Origin: Bacteroidales bacterium
GTDB taxonomy: Bacteria; Bacteroidota; Bacteroidia; Bacteroidales; F082
Length of the DNA stretch: 53,394 nt
Assembly: GCA_017649945.1 (NCBI GenBank)
Contig: JAGCFU010000058.1
Span: forward strand, 1-53,394
Direction of reading: 5' to 3'
The stretch's first letter is position 1; the number at the start of each line of letters is the position of its first letter. This document shows, in pieces, positions 8,685 through 15,987 of this stretch. The translations under genes and the position numbers were made by a program. Below the pieces are notes generated by a model. The model saw nothing but the letters and a program-made list of their open reading frames with translations, had not been told where the DNA came from and searched no databases.

Positions 8685-8733
8685 CTTTTATCGCCGGTGT
8701 TAGACTGTCGGCACGTCAGTTTTTATTATAAGT

Positions 8734-9048
8734 TTATCCCAAGTGATAGACTTCCTTTAACTGTTTTTTTGTGTATGGTATATCAAAGGTGCCGTCTTTT
8801 TGAACTTGAATTTTGCCAAACTGCGCGTCAGTAATTATTCTGCACATATATTTCTTATCCAACTTTTTATCAAATCCCTTAAGGTATTCTAATGCCTTAC
8901 TGCGATTTGCGAAATGGATAAAGGCGTGTTTGTTTCTAATTGATGTTGTGTTAAGCTCACCAAACATTTTACGGTCATGTTGAGTTACAACACCTTTTAC
9001 TGGTTCAATAATTACCCAGCTTATTGTGTATGGACTTAAAGTTTTCAT
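8734..9048 (-). CDS. Unknown small provirus protein
   Basis: 104 aa, basic, soluble, no recognisable family. It is more AT-rich than its neighbours and is spaced by about 50 bp on both sides instead of overlapping them, so it may be a later insertion into the late operon. A minus-strand TATATTTT run lies upstream but no clear TAnnTTTG box. Confidence 0.55.
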   Translation of the reverse strand: MKTLSPYTISWVIIEPVKGVVTQHDRKMFGELNTTSIRNKHAFIHFANRSKALEYLKGFDKKLDKKYMCRIITDAQFGKIQVQKDGTFDIPYTKKQLKEVYHLG

Positions 9049-9103
9049 GGTTGCAAATTTATTTAATTTTTAAATATAAAACTAAAATATAGTAAATTTT
9101 ATT

Positions 9104-9592
9104 TTACTTTTTAAAAAACAGTCTCGCAAATAATACAACGATAATCCCTATCACGAGCCATTTCACGATTTCGCCTATATCGGTTGTGCGCTCCTGGCGC
9201 ACTGTTATCCGGGGCACATGGTATTCGGCCCGGCAGCGTATGAATGTCGTGTCCGGTTGGTAGGATATCATGTACCCTCCCCTCGACGGCAGCCTCTCGA
9301 TGGTGAATGTGCCTTGAGGGGTTTTCTTGGTGACGATATCGGTTGGTGTGAGCGTGCAGGCGTTGCTGTCGGCGACATAAAAGTCTTCGAGCGAGAACAT
9401 TACAGTGTCGGCCGGCAAAGCTGCGGTTATGACCGTATCGATGCGGACGGTGTCGTAAGACAGCAGCTCCGGATGGTCGTTGACGATGCTCTGGATCCGG
9501 CGGCTGGCGCGCCGTGTGGTGTCACACGACGCGAGGCCGACTACCGTCATCAATAAGATTACATATATGGCTGAAAATCTAAGAAGTCTCAT
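9104..9592 (-). CDS. Candidate u-spanin (lipoprotein with C-terminal membrane span)
   Basis: 162 aa. The N-terminus is a lipoprotein signal (ILLMTVVGLASC, Cys near residue 23), which would anchor it in the outer membrane. The C-terminus is one hydrophobic span (WLVIGIIVVLFARLFF, about residues 144-159) ending in KK. Between them is a periplasmic, beta-rich region. A lipobox at one end and a transmembrane helix at the other is the layout of unimolecular spanins such as T1 gp11, which fuse the two membranes at lysis. It follows a 32-aa membrane peptide with an ATGA overlap and is close to a holin candidate. Function is inferred from topology and position. Confidence 0.55.
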   Translation of the reverse strand: MRLLRFSAIYVILLMTVVGLASCDTTRRASRRIQSIVNDHPELLSYDTVRIDTVITAALPADTVMFSLEDFYVADSNACTLTPTDIVTKKTPQGTFTIERLPSRGGYMISYQPDTTFIRCRAEYHVPRITVRQERTTDIGEIVKWLVIGIIVVLFARLFFKK

Positions 9593-9687
9593 AACGTCGT
9601 GTCTTTAGATGTCTGATTCATTATAAATCTCACAAGGAAATAGGCTGCAATGATGCCTAAAATATAGTATAATGTCTTGTCTTTCAT
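9589..9687 (-). CDS. 32-aa single-span membrane peptide
   Basis: A short ORF with a hydrophobic core (YYILGIIAAYFLVRFIM). A strong AGGAGG Shine-Dalgarno site lies just before its ATG, and its TGA overlaps the spanin-candidate ATG (ATGA), suggesting translational coupling. It could be a lysis regulator or small holin/antiholin; nothing more can be said. Confidence 0.55.
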   Translation of the reverse strand: MKDKTLYYILGIIAAYFLVRFIMNQTSKDTTL

Positions 9688-9699
9688 AGTTCCTCCTTA

Positions 9700-10146
9700 T
9701 TAGCTTGCAGTGACGAATTTATTTGTTTTGATCAGCGATTTGCTGATGACGCCGCCGCCCAATGCTGAACCGGGACACGACTTATTGCCGCATTTAACTT
9801 CAATTTTCACAGGCCTGTTGTCCGGCGCGCCGGATTCATACCATCTGGTAACTATGGCGTTAGGTGTGCCGCAGTAAGGGCATTTTTCGGTAGTAACGAC
9901 AGGATAGAGTCTGTCTTCGTCGGCGTTGGTTGTGGTCGACGCAGGTGGTGTCGGTGGGATTTCAGTGGTGATGTTAGGGTTTGGCGGCGTTCCGCCTCCA
10001 CCGTTCCAGGAGCCTCCGGAATTGCCGGCGTCGGTGTTAGTGTTATCTGTTGAGATATAGAATTTGTTTTGATTTGTTTTTTTGCGGTGGTAGAAAACAT
10101 ATATCAGCACCGCGGCGATGATAAGATACAAGTAAGTGTTTTTCAT
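9700..10146 (-). CDS. Membrane-anchored zinc-ribbon protein
   Basis: 148 aa. An N-terminal span (LYLIIAAVLIYVFYHRKK) is followed by a low-complexity Gly/Pro/Thr linker (about residues 35-80) and a C-terminal zinc-ribbon-like unit with CPYC and, 27 residues on, CGNKSC. The layout suggests a membrane-tethered domain held on a flexible arm. Family not recognised. It lies in the lysis/late region between the holin candidate and the 32-aa peptide. Confidence 0.6.
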   Translation of the reverse strand: MKNTYLYLIIAAVLIYVFYHRKKTNQNKFYISTDNTNTDAGNSGGSWNGGGGTPPNPNITTEIPPTPPASTTTNADEDRLYPVVTTEKCPYCGTPNAIVTRWYESGAPDNRPVKIEVKCGNKSCPGSALGGGVISKSLIKTNKFVTAS

Positions 10147-10158
10147 AATTTATTGAAT

Positions 10159-10422
10159 TTATTTGTTTTCGTTTTCAAAGTCTCCTATTGTTACTTCTGT
10201 TTTACCGTGTTTAATCCTCGCATCAATTCCCATTGAAATTGAATGATAGACGACGGCCAATGTTGCGAAAGCCCACAGCTCGCCGACGGCTGTAAGTACG
10301 CTGCCGTCGATAGCGCCTTTGGGTGGGATAAAAAATCCTGTAATTATCAGCAACACACTAATTATCAGGCATATCCAGAAAGATACGCTTTTAACTGTTG
10401 CCTTTTTGATAATGTCGCTCAT
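10159..10422 (-). CDS. Two-span small membrane protein, holin candidate
   Basis: 87 aa with two hydrophobic helices (about residues 15-34 and 45-62) separated by a short loop with PPKGAID, and a charged C-terminal tail. This is the topology of class II holins, and the sequence has the look of small holin-like proteins common in Bacteroidales phages. A good AGGAGG site precedes the ATG, which overlaps the stop of the 85-aa gene upstream. No endolysin is adjacent; the GH24 enzyme lies 4.4 kb upstream in the same operon. Confidence 0.55.
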   Translation of the reverse strand: MSDIIKKATVKSVSFWICLIISVLLIITGFFIPPKGAIDGSVLTAVGELWAFATLAVVYHSISMGIDARIKHGKTEVTIGDFENENK

Positions 10423-10676
10423 GCCGCAGCCTCCTCTCCTATTGGTTCTGGTGATTCGGGATCTTCTTGTTCTTTCTGCCGTTCAAGCTCTTCGATAACT
10501 GCTTCGGCCGTGTTGATGTCGAAGCGGCACTGTGCGCGCCTGGTCTTAACCTCCTGTGGCATTGGTGAACCGCCTTCATATTCGCGGTGACCGTAGAAAT
10601 CGGTGTCGTGAAGATAGTTCTTTGCGCCGGTAATGATGGCGCACTGTTCATTGATCTGTTCGTCGATTGTTTTCAT
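10419..10676 (-). CDS. Small acidic helical protein behind the RT
   Basis: 85 aa, mostly helical with a charged coiled-coil-like stretch (EAVIEELERQKEQEDPE) and an acidic tail. Its ATG overlaps the reverse transcriptase stop (ATGA), so it is translationally coupled to the DGR. I do not recognise it; it could be an RT accessory or just a late gene. Confidence 0.6.
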   Translation of the reverse strand: MKTIDEQINEQCAIITGAKNYLHDTDFYGHREYEGGSPMPQEVKTRRAQCRFDINTAEAVIEELERQKEQEDPESPEPIGEEAAA

Positions 10677-11851
10677 ATCCTGTCGAATTTTAATTTGATT
10701 AATTGATTATGCTTGTATCCGTCTTTGGCCACCATACACAGACGGTTCCAGTCCATTTCACAGAACTGCGACCAGTCAGGGCTTATCGCGGCGTGCAGAC
10801 GCTTGATATTTTTAAACTCATTCTTATTCTTAAGATTGCCGAAAAACGAGTTTACAGAAGAAATAAATGTATCCAGATGCTTGACCTTGTTACGGCATCT
10901 GTTAAGCTGCCGTATCCGTTTTTCAGCATTGCGGATTATGCGGTTATGCACATAGAGCCGGTCGCCTTTGATGTATGCGCCGAGAAAATGCACACCGCGG
11001 CTTACCGGCTGGCAATAGAATTTGCGAGGGTGCATTGTTGCGCCTACGGCGTTGTATTTATCACGGAACAGCGGTAAAAGCAGAAGCGCAGCATCCTTGT
11101 TATCCACCACCAGAACGCTGTCATCCACAAACCGCGTATAATGCAGTCCCATTTCATCCGCGGCCCAGTGATCGATATCGTTGAAGTACAGATTCATTGC
11201 CACCTGCCAGATGAGGAATCCTATCGCGCCGCCGATACCGTCCGGCTTGTTGAATAAGCTTTTGGCTTCATCGATGAGACTCCACATTTCGCGCGGCGAC
11301 TTGCGGTAACAGTGGTTTTGAGGATTTGCATGTATGCTTATCATGATCATCCAAAGCAGATCCTCTCTGTCGTCGCCGGTGTAGTTGTCGTTAACAAGCC
11401 GCTGAAGCTGTTTGCAGGCGATATCGCGGTTAGCGTTTGGAAAACATCCGGATAAATCCCAGGTGATAACCCAAGCCTCCTTTGTGTAGTTACACGACAC
11501 GCGTTTCATGTCGGCGGCCAGCTTTGCGACGGCAGCGTCGGTACCCATTCCCTTACGATTATTGAAGGTGCTGTCGGTCAGTTTTTCTTCGAGTATCGGC
11601 AAGATCCGCCAGATGATATACCACTGAATAATCCTGGATTCCAGCTCGCAGGCGAAAACCTCACGCGGTTTCGGCCTGGTGCTTATAAAGGTGTAGTTTG
11701 ATAGAGCTCTGTAGGTACGCTCGTTTATAGCTGTCAGAAGATTATGCAGACGGCGTTCACAGTCGACCTCGAAAACAACAGCGTCTTCGCTACGACGTTT
11801 GTTTTTGCGAGCCATGAAATAAACCGTGTATAAATCCTCTATTTTCACCAT
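10673..11851 (-). CDS. DGR-type reverse transcriptase
   Basis: 392-aa RT that copies the template-repeat RNA with errors at adenines. RT landmarks: NNRKGMGT (about 97-104, motif 2), catalytic Asp in WDLSGCFPN (about 131-139), IGFLIWQ (about 210-216, the region that reads IGxxxSQ in many DGR RTs), the active site FVDD (about 241-244) and VHFLGAYI (motif 7-like). Length and lack of maturase, X or RNase H domains fit DGR RTs. The template repeat begins 22 bp upstream of its ATG, and an Avd gene and VR target follow upstream. FVDD replaces the more usual YxDD. Confidence 0.93.
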   Translation of the reverse strand: MVKIEDLYTVYFMARKNKRRSEDAVVFEVDCERRLHNLLTAINERTYRALSNYTFISTRPKPREVFACELESRIIQWYIIWRILPILEEKLTDSTFNNRKGMGTDAAVAKLAADMKRVSCNYTKEAWVITWDLSGCFPNANRDIACKQLQRLVNDNYTGDDREDLLWMIMISIHANPQNHCYRKSPREMWSLIDEAKSLFNKPDGIGGAIGFLIWQVAMNLYFNDIDHWAADEMGLHYTRFVDDSVLVVDNKDAALLLLPLFRDKYNAVGATMHPRKFYCQPVSRGVHFLGAYIKGDRLYVHNRIIRNAEKRIRQLNRCRNKVKHLDTFISSVNSFFGNLKNKNEFKNIKRLHAAISPDWSQFCEMDWNRLCMVAKDGYKHNQLIKLKFDRI

Positions 11852-11872
11852 ATCATTTAGTTTTTACCGATT

Positions 11873-11990
11873 CGGAGACGACCAGAACCCTGAACGAGTT
11901 GTAGAAGTTGTTGTTGTTGACTATCCCGTTGTTGTTGTAGTTCCATGCGTTGTTGCCGGAGTACCGACACACAGACCAATGGTTCGAGGC
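11873..11990 (-). repeat. DGR template repeat (TR)
   Basis: 118 bp that align without gaps to 12527-12644. Read on the minus strand in the target frame it encodes runs of AAC (Asn) codons: NHWSVCRYSGNN, NYNNNG, VNNNNFYN. There are 12 differences from VR, all at TR adenines. The 3' 47 bp in the coding direction are identical in both copies, fitting the initiation of mutagenic homing region. TR lies between avd and the RT gene, the same order as in Bordetella phage BPP-1. Confidence 0.97.
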
Positions 11991-12080
11991 CAGACGGCGC
12001 GCTGCTGTCGTAACTCTGAATGAGAGTGCGCGCCCCTTCAATATAACTATGGACTGATGGCACCGTATAGGTGTCATTCT
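11991..12080 (-). pseudogene. Possible lectin-fold relic upstream of TR
   Basis: On the minus strand this stretch reads TYTVPSVHSYIEGARTLI, resembling the TWWSPSMYELGALMRGI segment that precedes the VR in the intact target. A single extra base near 11991 would restore continuity with the TR reading NHWSVC. It may be the end of a decayed second target gene from which TR derives. The first bases overlap the avd 3' end, and there is no upstream remainder of such a gene. Confidence 0.35.
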
Positions 12081-12448
12081 TGCCGAAGCGCACCCACATA
12101 AGCCCTCCATTTTATCATACCTTCGTCAATAACAGCGATATGCTCCCTGAGTTTGTTGACGGTCGATTCCCTCTGATACATCTTCTTATCGATCGCCATC
12201 CGGATTTCAACAACCACTATCGAGAACTCCTTCATCATGTCGTTAATAGCATTGATTTTATCTATAATCTCGCTACTGCCAAGCTTATACGAAAGTATGA
12301 AGTCTGCCAAAGCCTTCTCAGTGTGCTGGAAAATTGAGTTCCCAAGCATTATCCTGTCGCGTTTCGGCATTTCCCACTGAAAATCATACAAATCCGAGAG
12401 GAGATTTATTGTTTCAACGAAAATATCTTCTTTTGTCTTCTTTGCCAT
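12074..12448 (-). CDS. avd: DGR accessory variability determinant (Avd)
   Basis: 124 aa, all-helical, with four amphipathic helices separated by short turns and a basic character, as in the Avd four-helix bundle that pentamerises and binds the RT. Helices run approximately at residues 4-25, 31-57, 60-90 and 94-118. Position between the VR target and TR is the canonical place for avd. Identification rests on fold pattern and context, not on a strict motif. It is also similar in design to the 23S intervening-sequence proteins related to Avd. Confidence 0.8.
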   Translation of the reverse strand: MAKKTKEDIFVETINLLSDLYDFQWEMPKRDRIMLGNSIFQHTEKALADFILSYKLGSSEIIDKINAINDMMKEFSIVVVEIRMAIDKKMYQRESTVNKLREHIAVIDEGMIKWRAYVGALRQE

Positions 12449-12472
12449 ATCGCTTCAATATCAAGTTTTCTT

Positions 12473-12498
12473 TGTGGGGCTTGTTTAAAAGCCCCACA
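12473..12498. other. Perfect 10-bp hairpin downstream of VR
   Basis: TGTGGGGCTT and AAGCCCCACA pair perfectly around a 6-nt loop, 28 bp beyond the VR end and 8 bp beyond the target stop. In BPP-1, inverted repeats forming a hairpin or cruciform just downstream of VR stimulate retrohoming. It has no T-run worth calling a terminator, favouring the DGR role. Confidence 0.7.
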
Positions 12499-12506
12499 TT
12501 TTAATA

Positions 12507-13802
12507 TTAATCATCAATAGTTGAAGCGGAGACGACCAGAACCCTGAACGAGTTGTAGAAGTTGCTGTAGAGGACTATCCCGTAGTTGCTGTAGTACCAT
12601 GCGCTGACGCCGGAGCACCGACACACAGACCAATGGCTCGAGGCTGGCGATATACGCGACCATCCGTTAACCAAATTCATACCATAACTGACAGGATCTG
12701 AGTAATCGGTCTTAATGCCTCTCATAAGTGCACCCAACTCATACATTGACGGAGACCACCATGTGCCTGCGCCATGACCTTCAATGGTATTGCCACCAGA
12801 CATTGCACCGTAGCGGTGTGCCCAAACTGCCGCCGCATACGGACACTCTTCGTCTCCACGGCGTAACACTGTTTTTTGTGACAGCTTTTCGGTCATCAAC
12901 TTTCCGGTGCGGAATTTCATTACACCACGATTGAGCTCTTCAAGGTGTACCTGGCATTTTTCAATGTAATTTTCGTAAGTACCGAATAAGGTTCTAAGGT
13001 TGGCACCCAATACGTTTGTCTCAAAAAACACCCTTGTTACCGGAGCCTGGTCTGGAACTATGTTGGTTGGAGCCGTCGTTGGAGTGCTGCCGGAAGTGGC
13101 GAAATAACCCAAGGCGCGGTCATAGCACATTACCTGGTAATAATTAAACTCCTGACCGTTTTCGTTGCGTGTAGTATTAGTGGTTTCGGCAGCAATCTCT
13201 GTACCTACCAATTTAGTTAGGGTGCAGGAAGTTATCGAACAGACTGACTCGTAACTGTTGTAAGTGCTCATCTGGAGGATTCCACGTCCACTCTGATCGA
13301 CATAAGCCTCCCACTTTGCCGCGTGATCCGCAAGCCAGCTGTTAAGTTTGGAAATGAAATCGGCAAGCTGGGCTTCGGGGTCGGCTTCACCGCGGTAGGT
13401 GTACTCAAACGGTGTCGCTATCGCTGTGTTTTGGAGCGTTACCGTCAAACTATGAAGCGCGTCGTCAAACAGACTTGAATCCGGAACAATCTGATAATCA
13501 CACACATTGCTCCATTGCTCCGAATGGTTGTTTACGCCGCCAACGAAATAAAACTTTTTGCCACTGACACGGTAAACCTTACCGACAACCGGTATCGAGT
13601 TCACAAGCTCCGATGTAGCGGTGTATGGATCAATGAATCTCTTTTTGCCGTTGATTTTAACGTAGAAATCACCCACTTTAGGGCGCTTCCTGGAGACATT
13701 CTGACCGTTATACATTACAGTATTGTCGCTGAGTATCAACGATACGCCGGCGACATGATCGCTTTCGTATTCCGACCAATTATTATAAATTTGTAATGAC
13801 AT
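12507..13802 (-). CDS. DGR variable protein, lectin-fold receptor-binding spike
   Basis: 431 aa. The N-terminal two thirds are unfamiliar and rich in beta segments, with a central helical stretch near residues 150-175. A C-terminal C-type-lectin/FGE-like domain (about residues 320-431) shows the usual marks: GTWWSPSMYELGALM, then HWSVCRC and the closing FYNSFRVLVVS. The VR occupies residues 387-425. Ten residues differ from the TR-encoded ones. The protein is placed right after two other surface-protein genes, so it most likely forms the host-binding tip of a spike. No signal peptide or membrane span. Confidence 0.9.
   Translation of the reverse strand: MSLQIYNNWSEYESDHVAGVSLILSDNTVMYNGQNVSRKRPKVGDFYVKINGKKRFIDPYTATSELVNSIPVVGKVYRVSGKKFYFVGGVNNHSEQWSNVCDYQIVPDSSLFDDALHSLTVTLQNTAIATPFEYTYRGEADPEAQLADFISKLNSWLADHAAKWEAYVDQSGRGILQMSTYNSYESVCSITSCTLTKLVGTEIAAETTNTTRNENGQEFNYYQVMCYDRALGYFATSGSTPTTAPTNIVPDQAPVTRVFFETNVLGANLRTLFGTYENYIEKCQVHLEELNRGVMKFRTGKLMTEKLSQKTVLRRGDEECPYAAAVWAHRYGAMSGGNTIEGHGAGTWWSPSMYELGALMRGIKTDYSDPVSYGMNLVNGWSRISPASSHWSVCRCSGVSAWYYSNYGIVLYSNFYNSFRVLVVSASTIDD
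12527..12644 (-). repeat. DGR variable repeat (VR)
   Basis: Copy of TR inside the target gene, 106/118 identical. Codon changes from TR include AAC to AGC, TAC, GTC and CTC, and TAC to TGC. Each is at an A of TR. The VR ends 20 bp before the target stop codon. Confidence 0.97.
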
Positions 13803-13814
13803 ATGCTATTTGTT

Positions 13815-14585
13815 TTAATTATCCAATCTTACATAACTCGCAGCGTTGGCCACGCCGAGGGCCATATATACATGAACCGCGGATCCTGACGCGACAAGCA
13901 CATTATCCTTGCTAAAAGACCAACCTGAAATGTAGAACTGACCAACAAAGTCCGGAGTTCTGGCCGGTGAGTCTGCACCGAAATATATAAGCGGATATCC
14001 ACATACTTTTGGCAGATCATCCATATTTATCCCAGAGCAATGAATATCGCCGGTGTTCTCCGGATCTACAGCCTCAATCTCGCCGTTAAGGTTGTTCAGA
14101 GCCGCGTCAATAACCGGTGACACGTCGGCGATGGTGTTGATATGATTGCCCATAAGATTCCACTCCTGGCCGTCATAGATGAACTCGCAAACGCCCATCA
14201 GGAGCGTCTTGGAATTACCATCGGTTATTGCCACGCCGTTGGCGTAAATAACTTTTGCCGGAAGGCTGCCGACTGCAAGTGTCGGATTCGAGGCGGTGTT
14301 TGCGTGCTCGAAACGTACAACGACACGATCACCTGTAAGGCTGCGGAATTCCGCCGGAGCAACATTTACGGTTTTGGCTGCAACGTCGGCCGCTGTAGAA
14401 CATACGCCGTAATGTTTAACAAGAACGTCATCGGCGTTGATGCCGCTGTCCTCCAATTCATCCGGCGAGCTGCCAAACATAGGTATATTGTCCGCTTCGG
14501 CCTGTTCCGGTGCGTGTATGTCTCCGACACCTCCCACGATGTCCATTTCTCCGGACAATGGATTAAACTGGTATTCTTCTGACAT
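13815..14585 (-). CDS. Spike/fibre-like virion protein
   Basis: 256 aa, no signal peptide. The middle (about residues 58-150) is a beta-rich module seen at the base of many phage fibres: KHYGVCSTAADVAAKTV, VRFEHANTASNPTLAV and EFIYDGQEWNLMG. The C-terminal part is unrelated. It probably forms the stalk or adaptor carrying the DGR-varied protein, whose gene starts 12 bp downstream. Fibre-domain assignment is from family memory; the partner role is inferred from adjacency. Confidence 0.65.
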   Translation of the reverse strand: MSEEYQFNPLSGEMDIVGGVGDIHAPEQAEADNIPMFGSSPDELEDSGINADDVLVKHYGVCSTAADVAAKTVNVAPAEFRSLTGDRVVVRFEHANTASNPTLAVGSLPAKVIYANGVAITDGNSKTLLMGVCEFIYDGQEWNLMGNHINTIADVSPVIDAALNNLNGEIEAVDPENTGDIHCSGINMDDLPKVCGYPLIYFGADSPARTPDFVGQFYISGWSFSKDNVLVASGSAVHVYMALGVANAASYVRLDN

Positions 14586-14587
14586 TT

Positions 14588-14857
14588 TTACAAGTATTTA
14601 TAGGTTAATTCAGTGCGACGTTCCCAAATATTATCGAACTTCATATCGCCATCGGCGAACTGCTCTACAACGGTCTGCGTGTCACCTACTGTTGTGATAG
14701 TCATTCTCTTAATACTCCAAATCGGCTCAGACACCAATCCGTTACTGTTGGAGCATTTGCCCTGGTAGATTGTCTTGTCACCGTTCTGGGCCGTTATAAT
14801 CTCTGTCTGATGCCAGCCGGCATGTAAAAAACCGTATAATTCAATGTTGTTTATCAT
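14588..14857 (-). CDS. Small beta-rich fibre-associated protein
   Basis: 89 aa. Conserved-looking pieces ELYGFLHAGWHQTEI, IWSIKRMTITT and FADGDMKFDNIWERR resemble small domains found in tail or spike regions of Bacteroidales phages. Its ATG overlaps the lysozyme stop (ATGA) and it ends 2 bp before the spike gene, so the three are read together. Exact role unknown. Confidence 0.6.
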   Translation of the reverse strand: MINNIELYGFLHAGWHQTEIITAQNGDKTIYQGKCSNSNGLVSEPIWSIKRMTITTVGDTQTVVEQFADGDMKFDNIWERRTELTYKYL

Positions 14858-15357
14858 CGTGTAATAATATTAATCGTTAATAATACCGCCGCCACCAATA
14901 AAACTATCACAGCGGCGAGCAGAAAAAAACCTTTTGAATACAATAGGTATTCAGCTTCGCGGCGGCGTTGCAGGCCTTTTAGTGTCTTGCCCTTGGCCTT
15001 GTCCCAGACCTTCCACCATGTTTCGAGCTCCGGACGCGGTTTGGTGCTCTCCCTGAGCTGCTTGAGGAGTGTCGATGAGTTGAATTTACCCGAGCCGATG
15101 TTGTAGACCAAGGACACGAGGGCGTCGAACTGGAGCTGCGACAGCTTCAGTCCGGTCGCGTTCACGGTGTTCTCCGCCGCCTTGAGGTCTTGCTGGAGCA
15201 ATGCGTCAGCACCTGCCTCGGTCACCGTATCGCCCTCTTTCACGCCCCCTGTATGGCCGTAACCGATAGTCCAGATGCCGACCGGATCGAGGTACGCGTT
15301 TTCGCGGTAGCCCTCGAAGGTCTTTATCAGATTGCGGCCTATGATGCTCGTTTTCAT
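14854..15357 (-). CDS. GH24 (T4-type) lysozyme with C-terminal membrane anchor
   Basis: 167-aa muramidase. The catalytic triad has T4 lysozyme spacing: Glu15 in KTFEGYREN, Asp24 in YLDPVG and Thr30 in WTIGYGHT. The GH24 domain covers about residues 5-135. A strong C-terminal span (FFLLAAVIVLLVAAVLLTI) then ends in ITR, so it is tail-anchored. This layout, among many other single-span proteins, suggests an enzyme in the virion membrane used to cut peptidoglycan at entry. It may also serve as endolysin. The start overlaps the stop of the basic-protein gene. Confidence 0.9.
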   Translation of the reverse strand: MKTSIIGRNLIKTFEGYRENAYLDPVGIWTIGYGHTGGVKEGDTVTEAGADALLQQDLKAAENTVNATGLKLSQLQFDALVSLVYNIGSGKFNSSTLLKQLRESTKPRPELETWWKVWDKAKGKTLKGLQRRREAEYLLYSKGFFLLAAVIVLLVAAVLLTINIITR

Positions 15358-15524
15358 TTCGATGCAGCTTTGAGTGCCTGTTTCCAGGTCATTTTTTTGT
15401 GTTTCTTGGAGGCAGCCTTGGCCGCCTTTGTCACACTCTTTTTGCCGGTCTGCTTGGCAATTTCCTTAGCCCAATTAATAACCTTTACGCGAGGCTTCTT
15501 TGCCGTTTTCTTAGCTGTTGCCAT
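15354..15524 (-). CDS. 56-aa highly basic protein, likely DNA-binding
   Basis: About one third Lys with Ala spacing (ATAKKTAKKPRVKV, KAAKAASKKHKKM), like histone H1 tails and viral DNA-condensing peptides. No membrane span. Its TGA overlaps the lysozyme ATG (ATGA). In the virion block it would plausibly bind packaged DNA under the membrane. Function is inferred from composition. Confidence 0.65.
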   Translation of the reverse strand: MATAKKTAKKPRVKVINWAKEIAKQTGKKSVTKAAKAASKKHKKMTWKQALKAASK

Positions 15525-15532
15525 ACCTATAA

Positions 15533-15961
15533 TTATTTATTGTAAGATTTTTTGATAATTTCGTCATACTGAGCCTCGGTGATGGTGCCGTTGCCGCTGA
15601 TAGAATTGGCCCATACATATTTGAACGCGGCAAGTGTCTTTGCACCATATTTGCCGTCCTCGTCCAATTTTTCGTTGTAAGCTCCCGAATCATTGATAAG
15701 CTTCTGTAGATATCTGATCTGAGCTCCCATAGAACCTTTGTCGGCCGAATAAACGCCTACCATGTCATAAGGTCTTAGCGGATATTTTGCATCGGTCAAC
15801 CCCATTGAGTCTGCCGTATTGCCGGTGCCATAAAACAGTGCAGCTTCAGCAGCCGCATTGTTTTTTCTTCTGCGGCGAATAATTAAGATAACGACTATCA
15901 GCACCACTACGGCTGCGACGTAATACCAGTTTTTCTTTAAGAATTTGATAATGTCTTCCAT
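15533..15961 (-). CDS. Membrane-anchored peptidoglycan-binding protein
   Basis: 142 aa. An N-terminal span (WYYVAAVVVLIVVILII) and RRRRK stop are followed by a peptidoglycan-binding-1-like domain (about residues 75-135): IRYLQKLINDSG, LDEDGKYGAKTLAAF. Such domains bind cell-wall glycan. With the GH24 enzyme two genes on, it fits a virion-membrane entry device. Confidence 0.7.
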   Translation of the reverse strand: MEDIIKFLKKNWYYVAAVVVLIVVILIIRRRRKNNAAAEAALFYGTGNTADSMGLTDAKYPLRPYDMVGVYSADKGSMGAQIRYLQKLINDSGAYNEKLDEDGKYGAKTLAAFKYVWANSISGNGTITEAQYDEIIKKSYNK

Positions 15962-15987
15962 TTTTGTTGATTTTTAATGATTTTTTT

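Noticed and set aside
10673-11851. Group II intron or retron RT
   Set aside because: No maturase domain, intron ends or msr-msd structure; the TR/VR pair and Avd settle it as a DGR.
11853-12110. An open frame of 85 codons running through TR
   Set aside because: It is a by-product of TR being derived from coding sequence; it has no conserved start and overlaps the avd 3' end. Annotated as TR plus a possible relic instead.
12473-12498. Ordinary terminator after the target gene
   Set aside because: The stem is not followed by a T-run on the minus strand, and avd, TR and RT must be transcribed beyond it.
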